This document shows, one piece after another, positions 7,910-15,887 of a stretch of 64,000 nucleotides of DNA; position 1 is the first letter of the stretch; every line of letters starts with the position of its first letter. The notes beneath the pieces were generated by a model. It searched no databases, was not told the origin of the DNA, and saw only the letters and a program-made list of their open reading frames with translations. The stretch lies in the NCBI GenBank assembly GCA_902537415.1, contig CACBBC010000002.1:57937-121936 (forward strand). Reading direction: 5' to 3'. This stretch comes from an uncultured Alphaproteobacteria bacterium. GTDB taxonomy: Bacteria > Pseudomonadota > Alphaproteobacteria > Rhodobacterales > Rhodobacteraceae. The position numbers were made by a program, and so were the translations under genes.

Positions 7910-7938
7910 TAATGTGCCCCTTTTTTTGGGGCACATTA
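7910..7938 (-). terminator. Strong stem-loop between phnD and phnE1 (attenuator or mRNA stabiliser)
   Basis: Perfect 11-base inverted repeat TAATGTGCCCC / GGGGCACATTA around a 7-base A loop (minus strand). It lies directly after phnD and about 25 bases before the phnE1 start. Only a weak T-rich stretch (CTCCTTTT) follows, so full termination is unlikely. A partial terminator or 3'-end protector would raise PhnD over permease, as substrate-binding proteins need. Confidence 0.75.
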
Positions 7939-7960
7939 TAAAACCATTACTATGAAGTAC

Positions 7961-8914
7961 TTAGTTTTTCTTCTTAGCTTCGAGCTTAGCCTTTCTGGCC
8001 TTCACAACCACCTCATAAAAGGAGTGATCAACAGGAACCCACGCTCTTACTATACCGTTTGCAATATTTTCGCTGCACTTCGGGTCGTTTTCGTGAATCC
8101 ACTGCTTCATGCCAACCATTACGTCTCTTGCTTCTTTTGGTATAGCTTTTCGCATAACCATTGGACCGTTCGGGATAAGCTTTGATGACCATATTTGCTT
8201 TATATCGTCCATATTAAGAAGACCTTTTTCAACCATTCTTCTTAAGTTACCTGAAGAGTAGCCCTCGTCCCATTCACCGACGCCAGACACCCAAGTTACT
8301 GCGGCATCCACGTCACCGTTCAGCACGCCGAGCACTCCATTTTCGTGCCCTCCCATGAATGGAGTATCTTTAAAATACTCATCCATATTTATATTGTAAA
8401 TGTCAGGTAATTCCACTGATGGGATTAAATATCCTGAAGTTGAATTCGGATCTGCGAAGCCTAGCACTTTACCTTTCATATCATCAAGATTGTTTATCCC
8501 TGAATCCTTTAAGGTTACCATTATTGAATAATAGCCTGTATCTCCAGTTGGTTGCATTCTTGTCAACACTGGGACGGCTGCGTCAGGATCTGCTAAGTAC
8601 ATTCCGGCATAGCCTGATGCACCAAACCATGCATAATCTATATTACCACCTAGCATTGACTCCATCGTTCCGGCGTAGTCAGTAAACGTAAACATTTTTG
8701 CTGGAACTCCATACGCAGCTTCAAAGTACGGTGGCAAGCACTGGTTCCTTGCAATTATATCTTGTGCGGCTTCATCCCCTAAAAAACCAATTCTAAACTC
8801 TGGTTGTATTTTACTTAGATCGTATGTTGGGCCCTTATAGTTTGGATTAGGCTCAGCATAGGTTGCTCCAAAAAATAGCAACAAAGTAGATACTAAAATA
8901 AACTTGTTTAACAT
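7961..8914 (-). CDS. phnD: Phosphonate-binding periplasmic protein PhnD
   Basis: 317 residues. A signal peptide covers about residues 1-20 (hydrophobic LVSTLLLFFGATYA). The mature part resembles PhnD-like substrate-binding proteins: PEFRIGFLGDEAAQD near the start, FTDYAGTMESMLGGNIDYAWFGASGYAGM, then FADPNSTSGYLIPS, the ligand-binding loop typical of the family. It captures phosphonates in the periplasm for PhnC-PhnE. Encoded 22 bases after phnC, preceding a strong stem-loop and phnE1. Organophosphonate specificity cannot be read from sequence alone; phosphite or phosphate esters remain possible. Confidence 0.93.
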   Translation of the reverse strand: MLNKFILVSTLLLFFGATYAEPNPNYKGPTYDLSKIQPEFRIGFLGDEAAQDIIARNQCLPPYFEAAYGVPAKMFTFTDYAGTMESMLGGNIDYAWFGASGYAGMYLADPDAAVPVLTRMQPTGDTGYYSIMVTLKDSGINNLDDMKGKVLGFADPNSTSGYLIPSVELPDIYNINMDEYFKDTPFMGGHENGVLGVLNGDVDAAVTWVSGVGEWDEGYSSGNLRRMVEKGLLNMDDIKQIWSSKLIPNGPMVMRKAIPKEARDVMVGMKQWIHENDPKCSENIANGIVRAWVPVDHSFYEVVVKARKAKLEAKKKN

Positions 8915-8936
8915 CTTGAACTCCTCATTTTAAATA

Positions 8937-9743
8937 TTAACTTGCAATCCCTATGTCGGATTTATTTAAGGACGTTGAGGTTATTGACGCTTCGAATTCC
9001 TCGTCAGTCTCAACACCGTAAATTTCTCTCGCTTTCGCATCGCTCAATTCACTCGGCTTGCCGTCAAATACTATCTCTCCAGACCGCATTCCAATAATCC
9101 TGTCGCAATATGTTCTTGCTGTATCTAAAGTGTGCAAATTACATATCACTTTGATTTTTTCGTTCGAATTAATTGATTGCAGTGCTTCCATTACTAGCCG
9201 TGCGTTTAATGGATCCAAGGATGCAATTGGCTCATCTGCTAAAATTATTTTTGGATTTTGCATCATCGCTCTACAGATCGCTACCCTCTGTTGCTGACCT
9301 CCAGATAAAGTTTCTGCTCTTTGCAAAGCTGTAGGAGCGACACCGAAACGATTCATCAAATCAAGGGCATCCGAACGCTCTTCTTTAGTAAAAAATCTGA
9401 GTGTTGACCGCAAGGTAGACTGGTAGAACAAGCGACCCAATATGACGTTTGTGATCACGTCCAAGCGAGGCACTAAATTAAATTGCTGGAAAATCATTGC
9501 GCATTGAGATTGCCATTGCCTTTTCTCTGAACCCTTGAGCTCCAGAATATTTATGCTCCCGGCAAACACTTTCCCTTCAGTTTCAGTAGTCAGTCTATTT
9601 AAAACCCGGAGGAGCGTTGACTTTCCTGCGCCAGAACGACCGATGATACCTATGAACTCATTTTTAGTAGATTCAAAAGAAACACTATCTATTGCGACTG
9701 TCGAACCAAATTCTTTTTTAAGTTTTGATACTTGTAGATGCAT
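8937..9743 (-). CDS. phnC: Phosphonate ABC transporter ATP-binding protein PhnC
   Basis: 268 residues from the ATG at 9741-9743, chosen because MHLQVSKLKKEFG matches usual PhnC starts. An earlier in-frame ATG at 9797 would add 18 residues. Walker A GRSGAGKST, Q-loop QQFNLVPRLD, ABC signature LSGGQQQR, Walker B IILADEPIASLD and the switch histidine in LHTLD are all present in order. It energises the PhnD-PhnE importer at the inner membrane. First gene of the leftward phnCDE1E2 operon, with a Pho box upstream. Confidence 0.94.
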   Translation of the reverse strand: MHLQVSKLKKEFGSTVAIDSVSFESTKNEFIGIIGRSGAGKSTLLRVLNRLTTETEGKVFAGSINILELKGSEKRQWQSQCAMIFQQFNLVPRLDVITNVILGRLFYQSTLRSTLRFFTKEERSDALDLMNRFGVAPTALQRAETLSGGQQQRVAICRAMMQNPKIILADEPIASLDPLNARLVMEALQSINSNEKIKVICNLHTLDTARTYCDRIIGMRSGEIVFDGKPSELSDAKAREIYGVETDEEFEASITSTSLNKSDIGIAS

Positions 9744-9801
9744 GATTTCACTTTCTGAACACATAAATAGATCAGCAAAGTGACAGAATGATTTCACATT
9801 T

Positions 9802-9819
9802 GTGAAAGAAAAATAACAG
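9802..9819 (-). promoter_or_regulatory. Pho box upstream of phnC
   Basis: Minus strand CTGTTAT, spacer TTTT, CTTTCAC: two CTGTCAT-like 7-mers (6 of 7 and 4 of 7) at 11-base period. A further CTGTCAC 7-mer sits nearer the gene at 9780-9786. The site lies 58 bases before the chosen phnC start and after the stop of the upstream dehydrogenase gene. Confidence 0.6.
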
Positions 9820-9837
9820 GTTAAAAATATGAATTCT

Positions 9838-11013
9838 TTAACTAATAATTGACGCGTTTATTAATTTTTCAATGTCGGTAACGATCACCTTAACCGGATT
9901 TGTTGACGTAGCTGTGTCAAACATAGCTTTTTTTGCAATCCTTTTGGCACAGCTATCAGGGACTCCAATTTCTGAGAGTGACTCCGGGATTTCTAATTGT
10001 GTTAATAATTGTTTAATACATGAAATTAAATGATGCTGGGTATCTTCCTTTAAACCAAGTGATTTGGTTATTCTATTTGTCTTTTCACCCATATTCACCA
10101 AGTTAAAATCTAAGACCGTTGGCAAAATAATAGCATTGGTCAAGCCGTGATGAGTGTTAAACTCCGCGCCAATCATGTGAGATATTGCATGAACCAACCC
10201 CAGACCCTTTAAAAATGACACACCGGCCATACATGACCCTATAAGCATTCCCGATCTTGCGTTCAAGTCATTAAGATTATCACATGCTCTTGGCAAATAT
10301 TTCCATATGAGGTGTAACGATTCCAATGCCATTGCATCATAGATAGGGTTAAAGTCAGGAACCAAATACGCTTCAATTGCATGCGTAAGAGCATCCAATC
10401 CAGTCCATGCGGTTAAATTAAAAGGGAGATCCAGTGTTACCATTGGGTCTAATATTGTTTGGCAGGGCTTGTACATCGGATGCCAAACACAGAACTTCAT
10501 TAGTTTTTTTGAATGCGTTACCATCGCGGTACTTTCGGTTTCCGCTCCAGTACCCGCTGTTGTCGGAATGGTAATAAGCTTTGGGAACACACTATTATTG
10601 TCTATTTTGGGAGGATTTTTCTCGTAGTCAAATCTCCAGAGATCTTTACCACTATTAACAGTCAAGCCAATGGCTTTACCTCCATCCAATGCGCTGCCTC
10701 CACCAATTGCTATTATCCCATCATGTTTGTCTTTTGAGAACTGGTCGCACCCCATTTCTAAATCTTTATCATTTGGGTTAGGCGCTATACCGCTGTAAAA
10801 ACCAAAAGAAACATTTTTCTTTTTCAAAGCCTTTTTTAAAATATCTATAAATGATAGGTTTTTGCTTCCTTTATCAGTGACAATTAAAGGATTTGAAATA
10901 CCATATTTTGTGCAATAATCACCTACCTCCCAAATGCGTCCAGGTCCATAAGCTATTGGTATTGGGAATACCCAATCCTGTGGTGTTAAAATTTTTTCAT
11001 CCTCTATAAACAT
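9838..11013 (-). CDS. Iron-containing alcohol dehydrogenase family protein
   Basis: 391 residues, full length for group III Fe-ADH. The dinucleotide-binding GGGSALDGGKAIG motif is near residue 93, PTTAGTGAETESTA near 150, and the metal-ligand region GLDALTHAIEAYL near 205 with later LVHAISHMIGAEF and NTHHGLTNA histidines. The substrate cannot be told from this. Group III Fe-ADHs include phosphonoacetaldehyde reductases and many short-chain alcohol dehydrogenases. It lies upstream of phnC in the same direction and could be read into the phn operon, but the Pho box between them suggests separate control. Confidence 0.88.
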   Translation of the reverse strand: MFIEDEKILTPQDWVFPIPIAYGPGRIWEVGDYCTKYGISNPLIVTDKGSKNLSFIDILKKALKKKNVSFGFYSGIAPNPNDKDLEMGCDQFSKDKHDGIIAIGGGSALDGGKAIGLTVNSGKDLWRFDYEKNPPKIDNNSVFPKLITIPTTAGTGAETESTAMVTHSKKLMKFCVWHPMYKPCQTILDPMVTLDLPFNLTAWTGLDALTHAIEAYLVPDFNPIYDAMALESLHLIWKYLPRACDNLNDLNARSGMLIGSCMAGVSFLKGLGLVHAISHMIGAEFNTHHGLTNAIILPTVLDFNLVNMGEKTNRITKSLGLKEDTQHHLISCIKQLLTQLEIPESLSEIGVPDSCAKRIAKKAMFDTATSTNPVKVIVTDIEKLINASIIS

Positions 11014-11119
11014 TTTTTCTCAATTTACTGTTTTCTTTTTACAGAATAGATTGTTTTAGGAAAGGTTTGTAAAAAACTTTTAAGTGGTTGTGGAACACTA
11101 AAACATTGAGAAGCTGTTA

Positions 11120-12046
11120 ATGATACTTGAAAGAATCACTGTAGAGCCAAAATACTCAGATACATCTTTAAGCTTAGCGCTTTTAATTAGCGGAGGCTTA
11201 TGGGGTCTTTATTGGATACCAATAAGGGAACTGTCATTGGCAGGATTGGATAGCTATTGGAGTATCTTTTTTATAAATGCTTGCCCACTTCTAGTTCTAT
11301 CCCCAATGGCACTTTTCAAGATCAATCAATTTAAATTTACAGATTGGTCCACTCTATTATCTGGTCTTACTATAGGACTTGCTTTCACGCTTTACGCAGG
11401 CGCGATTTTAGAGACTACCGTTGTCAAGGCAACCCTCTTGTTTTATCTTAGCCCGATCTGGGGAACTATTTTCGGCACGATTTTTTTATCGGAGAGATTT
11501 ACCGTCAGACGGACAATTGCAATTATTTTTGCTTTGTTCGGGATTTTTTTGCTTCTATCAAATAAAGATACTTCAAATTTTACATTGAAGATAGGTGACT
11601 TTTTCGGTTTTTTATCAGGCCTTCTTTTTGCTATTGGATCGGGATTGTTGAAGCGCTCGCCAAGAATAAAAATATTTCCTCTAACGTTCTTCGTTTATGC
11701 ATTCACCAGTGCAGGCGCATTAGCATTGGTATTTTTTTTCGTCGGCCAGACTGAAATACCAAAAAAGACTGTAATTGATTTTTTCCCTTATGTTTTTCTA
11801 TGGTCTACAATTATATTTATGCCAAGCTTTATGGTTGTCTTTAAAGTCTCACAGACTTTGTTTCCTGGACGCGTAGCTATTCTCCTTATGTCAGAGATCA
11901 TAGTTGCTGTTGTTACGGCTAGTATTTTACTTCCAGAGGAAAGAATGACTTTAATTCAATGGCTTGGAGCACTTGCAATTGTTATAGCCGGCTTTATTGA
12001 GATACTATTTAGCAAGTCGACAAAATACATATCAAAGCCCATGTAA
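11120..12046 (+). CDS. EamA/DMT-family transporter
   Basis: 308 residues, about ten transmembrane segments in two EamA repeats. The first half shows LLISGGLWGLYWIPIREL and the end of each repeat shows the usual glutamate-containing turn (IFLSERFTVRRT; LLPEERMTLIQW). DMT-superfamily proteins export or import small metabolites; the substrate here is unknown. It is divergent from the Fe-ADH gene and overlaps the convergent aldehyde dehydrogenase by 15 bases. Start chosen at the ATG after GAAGCTG, a weak ribosome binding site. Confidence 0.87.
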   Translation: MILERITVEPKYSDTSLSLALLISGGLWGLYWIPIRELSLAGLDSYWSIFFINACPLLVLSPMALFKINQFKFTDWSTLLSGLTIGLAFTLYAGAILETTVVKATLLFYLSPIWGTIFGTIFLSERFTVRRTIAIIFALFGIFLLLSNKDTSNFTLKIGDFFGFLSGLLFAIGSGLLKRSPRIKIFPLTFFVYAFTSAGALALVFFFVGQTEIPKKTVIDFFPYVFLWSTIIFMPSFMVVFKVSQTLFPGRVAILLMSEIIVAVVTASILLPEERMTLIQWLGALAIVIAGFIEILFSKSTKYISKPM

Positions 12047-13456
12047 CGATTTAGTTTCCAAATAATCCTCCAAACCCATTAAACCACCCTCTCTGCCATT
12101 GCCGGATTGTTTGTATCCACCAAAAGGTGTTCCATAATTGTATCCACCTCCATTTATGTGAACTGCCCCGACTCTCAATTGTGAACTAACACGCTCTGCT
12201 TTTTTAATGTCAGACGTTTGCACATAGGCCGCTAAGCCATAGGGCGAGTCATTTGCTATAGATATCGCTTCCTGCTCATTCTTGAATGGCATTATAACTA
12301 AAACTGGTCCGAAAATTTCTTCTCTAGCGATCCTCATAGTATTTCTAACATTATAAAAAATTGTTGGTTTAACAAACCAACCCTTTTCTAAACCGTGAGG
12401 CTTACCTAAACCTCCCGTTAAGACGGAGGCTCCTTCTTTTATTCCCAAATCAATCATATTTTGAACTCGATCGAATTGTATTTTATCAAATAAGGGCCCT
12501 ATGTGATCTCCCTCTTTAGTTGGATCTCCGATTAAAATTTCTTCTGCTGACTTCTTTGCTATTTTTAAAACCTCTTCGTAACAAGAGTGTTCAACTAGTA
12601 GCCTCGTCGGTGCATCACAAGATTGACCCGTATTGAACATGCACTCATTGATCGAATATTTTATATCCCTTTCTAGATTTGCATCCGAAAATACAATGTT
12701 AGGTGATTTTCCACCAAGTTCCAAAGTAACTCTTTTAATGGTCTCAGAAGAATCTTTGGTTACCATGATTCCAGCTCTTGTCGATCCAGTGAAAGACATC
12801 ATATCTATTTCTGGATGCTTTGACATTACCCTTCCCACCGTATCTCCGACACCGTTAACCAAATTAAAAACACCGGCTGGGTAGCCGGCCTCCTCAATGA
12901 TTTCGGTATAAACCATCGCAGACAAGGGTGTGTACTCTGACGGTTTCAAGATACAGGTACAGCCAGTTGCTAAAGCTGGTATAACCTTCAGTGCGATTTG
13001 ATTTACAGGCCAGTTCCAAGGTGTTATCAGTCCACAAATCCCTACCGGTTCTTTTAAAAGAATATCCCCACTATCCAAAAGTGTTCTTTCCTTAAGCTCT
13101 GCCAGCGCACCAATAAATGATTCCAAGTGCCCTACAGCTGCATCCGCTTGGGCAGATCGTGCCATTGATATAGGTGCACCCATCTCTTCGCGCATGGCCT
13201 GGGCTAAATCTTCGAACCTTCTCTCTGTTATTCTCTTGAGATCCTTCAAGAGATCTATTCTTTCTTTCTTTTTCGTTTTGGAAAAGCTTGTAAATGCTTT
13301 TTTCGCCGACTGAACTGCATCATTGACATCCTGTTCATTTCCTAGTGACACAGTCCCGATTTGTCTTAAATCCGATGGGCTTATCACAGCCATTGTTTCG
13401 TCTGATCTTGGGTTTACCCACGTCCCATTAATAAAAAATTTTTTTAACTTTTCCAT
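12032..13456 (-). CDS. NAD(P)-dependent aldehyde dehydrogenase
   Basis: 474 residues from the ATG at 13454-13456; a TTG at 13486 would add ten. Aldehyde dehydrogenase superfamily: the NAD-binding region has TPWNWPVNQ and LKPSEYTPLSA, the catalytic glutamate is in LELGGKSPN and the catalytic cysteine in NTGQSCDAPTR, followed by EIFGPVLVIMPF and the C-terminal FGGYKQSGNGREGG. It oxidises an aldehyde to an acid in the cytoplasm; substrate not determinable. With the Fe-ADH and EamA genes it may handle an alcohol/aldehyde released in this locus, but this is inference. Confidence 0.9.
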   Translation of the reverse strand: MEKLKKFFINGTWVNPRSDETMAVISPSDLRQIGTVSLGNEQDVNDAVQSAKKAFTSFSKTKKKERIDLLKDLKRITERRFEDLAQAMREEMGAPISMARSAQADAAVGHLESFIGALAELKERTLLDSGDILLKEPVGICGLITPWNWPVNQIALKVIPALATGCTCILKPSEYTPLSAMVYTEIIEEAGYPAGVFNLVNGVGDTVGRVMSKHPEIDMMSFTGSTRAGIMVTKDSSETIKRVTLELGGKSPNIVFSDANLERDIKYSINECMFNTGQSCDAPTRLLVEHSCYEEVLKIAKKSAEEILIGDPTKEGDHIGPLFDKIQFDRVQNMIDLGIKEGASVLTGGLGKPHGLEKGWFVKPTIFYNVRNTMRIAREEIFGPVLVIMPFKNEQEAISIANDSPYGLAAYVQTSDIKKAERVSSQLRVGAVHINGGGYNYGTPFGGYKQSGNGREGGLMGLEDYLETKSLHGL

Positions 13457-13509
13457 TTTTTTAATCCGTGATTTTTCTATCCTCAACTATAGACAATTAA
13501 TTGTATTTT

Positions 13510-13527
13510 CTTACATATTTTTGTCAT
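13510..13527 (+). promoter_or_regulatory. Probable Pho box upstream of GAPDH-arsJ
   Basis: CTTACAT, spacer ATTT, TTGTCAT on the plus strand: two 7-mers at 11-base period matching CTGTCAT at 5 and 6 of 7. A TAATTT stretch just after could serve as -10, and the GAPDH ATG is 33 bases past the box. The site also lies between divergent promoters of the aldehyde dehydrogenase gene. The second 7-mer is good, the first mediocre. Confidence 0.55.
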
Positions 13528-13559
13528 AATTTTTTTGTAACGTCTATCCGAGGTCTATT

Positions 13560-14564
13560 ATGAAAATAATTATTAACGGGTTAGGAAGAATTGGGAAGCT
13601 TGTCTTTAGAAGACTATGCGATGAGAACCTCCATAAAAATATTTTAATGGTGAATGAGAAAGCAGGGTCTGCTTCTGACCAAGAGTATTTTTTAAGATAT
13701 GACACCGTTCATGGGACTTGGGGTGATGACCTTTGTTTTGAAAATGGTTGTCTTAATTACAAAGATCATTCTATAGCTGTGATGACAGAGGGGTCTATAG
13801 AGAGTATTAGTTTTCCTAAATCTGAAAAGTTTCTGGTAGTAGATTGCACTGGCGTGAATAAATCAGAAAAATTACTTGAGCCATACTTCGAAAGAAAGGC
13901 ATCATACGTATTAATTTCTGCCCCTATAGAATCATCCAATGTCCAGAATATTGTTTATGGAATAAATCATCAATCCATAGACACTAGTGCTTATAAAATA
14001 TTTACAGCCGCAAGCTGTACCACTAATTGCCTCGCGCCTATTGTAAAAGTTCTCGAAGAAAATATTGGAATAAAGCATGGGTCAATTACAACTATCCATA
14101 ACATTACAAACTCTCAAACTATTGTTGATGCTCCAAAAAATAATTTAAGGCGATCGAGATCCGGAATTAACTCATTAATCCCCACGACCACGGGCTCAGC
14201 TAGGGCAATTTCATTAATTTATCCAGAGCTTAAAGGAAGGCTGAATGGTCATGCTGTAAGAGTTCCTCTCTTGAACGCATCATTGACTGATTGTGTTTTT
14301 GAGATGAAACAGAATGTAGAAGTTGATAAGATTAATCAACTTTTTAACGAAGCTTCAAATACCTATTTGAGAGATATCTTATCTTATGAAGAAAAACCCT
14401 TGGTGTCATCTGATTATGTTAATAATCCCCACTCAGCAATTATCGACTCTCTTTCAACTATGGTCGTAAATAAAACCCAGCTTAAGATATATGCCTGGTA
14501 TGATAATGAATGGGGATACGCCTGTAGAATGGTTGACATCTTATCTAAATTAATCCGAGACTAG
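13560..14564 (+). CDS. ArsJ-associated glyceraldehyde-3-phosphate dehydrogenase
   Basis: 334 residues. N-terminal NAD-binding motif INGLGRIGKLVFR; catalytic Cys153 in AASCTTNCLAP; then TTTGSARAISLIYPELKGRL and the C-terminal WYDNEWGYACRMVDI. The pattern is that of the GAPDH encoded next to ArsJ rather than the glycolytic enzyme. In described systems it uses arsenate in place of phosphate to form 1-arseno-3-phosphoglycerate, which ArsJ exports, giving arsenate resistance. arsJ follows 12 bases later. Whether it also supports glycolysis cannot be told. The upstream Pho box suggests phosphate-starvation control. Confidence 0.9.
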   Translation: MKIIINGLGRIGKLVFRRLCDENLHKNILMVNEKAGSASDQEYFLRYDTVHGTWGDDLCFENGCLNYKDHSIAVMTEGSIESISFPKSEKFLVVDCTGVNKSEKLLEPYFERKASYVLISAPIESSNVQNIVYGINHQSIDTSAYKIFTAASCTTNCLAPIVKVLEENIGIKHGSITTIHNITNSQTIVDAPKNNLRRSRSGINSLIPTTTGSARAISLIYPELKGRLNGHAVRVPLLNASLTDCVFEMKQNVEVDKINQLFNEASNTYLRDILSYEEKPLVSSDYVNNPHSAIIDSLSTMVVNKTQLKIYAWYDNEWGYACRMVDILSKLIRD

Positions 14565-14576
14565 GCTTTCCTCCTG

Positions 14577-15827
14577 TTGATATTCAATCCATTTTTAAAT
14601 GTATCGATTATTTATTGGTTTTTGATGCTGACCGATGGTGCTTTACGAATGTTAGTGCTAATGCATTTTCATGATAAAGGCTATTCTCCTTTTACTCTCG
14701 CTTATATATTTCTACTCTACGAATTTATGGGTGTTATTACAAATTTTATGGCTGGCATTTTTGGTCGTCGCTTTGGATTATCCACCCTCTTGATAGCTGG
14801 TACTAGCCTGCAGGTATTAAGCCTAACATCACTTGGCCTTCTTTCGATTAATAGCCCAGAATGGTTTATGATTTTTTGCCTTATCTTTTTTCAAGGTCTC
14901 TGTGGTGTCGCTAAAGATTTGACTAAAATAGGAAGTAAGACAGCCGTAAAGTTTCTAAGCAATGAAAATATTAAAGGGAAGCTTTTTAGGAACGTCAGTT
15001 GGCTCACAGGATCCAAAAATACTGTTAAAGGGTTAGGTTTTTTTGTTGGTGCTTTTTTGATTACCATTCATCCCTTCTCAATCTCTTTATATATTCTTGC
15101 CTTCATTTTGTTTATAGCTCTAATGATTGCGTTGAACCCAGTGTTAAAAACGCCTGAATTAAATACAAAATCAAATAAAGTACAATCAGAAGGAAAGTTT
15201 TTTTCTGACATTTCCAGTATAAACTATCTTTCTTTGTCGAGAATTTTCTTGTTTGGTGCACGAGACATTTGGTTCGTAATTGGAATTCCTTTGTTTTTAT
15301 TGGAAGTGTTTTCAACTATGTTTGTTACGGGATCAAACGGTAAAGTTGTTTTCCTTTTGGTAGGTAGCTTCATGGCTCTATGGGTCATTTTTTATGGCTT
15401 CGTACAATCTCAAGTGCCAGCAATTATTCAAAGAAAAACTGATTTAAATATAGAATCTAGTGCTTTTCGCTGGTCCATTATTGTAATTTTCCCTACCTTA
15501 TTTTTAACTTTGTTAACTTTTGTTTTTGATAACACTCTGTCAGTGACGCTGATTGTAATAATAATCACTTTACTTTTTATATTTGGAGGTTTTTTTGCAA
15601 TTAATTCAAGCATCCATTCTTATTTGATATTAAAGTTAACAAGTAAAAAAAATGCATCCGAAGATGTTGGTTTTTACTATTCAGCTAACGCAGTGGGTCG
15701 CTTTTTTGGAACACTATTATCTGGAGTCAGCTATCAGTTGGGCGGGCTTAGCCTTTGCTTATTCTTTACGACGGTCTTTTTAGTTTGTTCCAGTTATTTT
15801 ATTGCAATTTTGGCAAAAAAAACTTGA
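14577..15827 (+). CDS. arsJ: ArsJ organoarsenical (1-arseno-3-phosphoglycerate) efflux transporter
   Basis: 416 residues, twelve hydrophobic segments, major facilitator fold. The characteristic ArsJ signature LTDGALRMLVLMHFHDKGYSP is near residue 17, followed by QGLCGVAKDLTKIGSKTAVK near 106 and LTGSKNTVKGLGFF near 144. Start is TTG at 14577; the conserved region before the LTDGALRM motif requires a start this early and no ATG precedes it. It forms a pair with the upstream GAPDH gene. The role is export of the arseno-sugar phosphate analogue across the inner membrane, from known biochemistry of the family. Confidence 0.9.
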   Translation: MIFNPFLNVSIIYWFLMLTDGALRMLVLMHFHDKGYSPFTLAYIFLLYEFMGVITNFMAGIFGRRFGLSTLLIAGTSLQVLSLTSLGLLSINSPEWFMIFCLIFFQGLCGVAKDLTKIGSKTAVKFLSNENIKGKLFRNVSWLTGSKNTVKGLGFFVGAFLITIHPFSISLYILAFILFIALMIALNPVLKTPELNTKSNKVQSEGKFFSDISSINYLSLSRIFLFGARDIWFVIGIPLFLLEVFSTMFVTGSNGKVVFLLVGSFMALWVIFYGFVQSQVPAIIQRKTDLNIESSAFRWSIIVIFPTLFLTLLTFVFDNTLSVTLIVIIITLLFIFGGFFAINSSIHSYLILKLTSKKNASEDVGFYYSANAVGRFFGTLLSGVSYQLGGLSLCLFFTTVFLVCSSYFIAILAKKT

Positions 15828-15887
15828 TATCTGGATTTAAAAATGAATCACTGTAAGCTACAATTTACGTTCTGAGTTGGTTTTAAG

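Noticed and set aside
13560..14564. Glycolytic GAPDH
   Set aside because: The adjacent arsJ and the sequence pattern of the C-terminal region favour the ArsJ-associated enzyme.
15828..15887. Pho box upstream of phoR
   Set aside because: CTGTAAG is followed at 11 bases by AATTTAC, which does not resemble the consensus.
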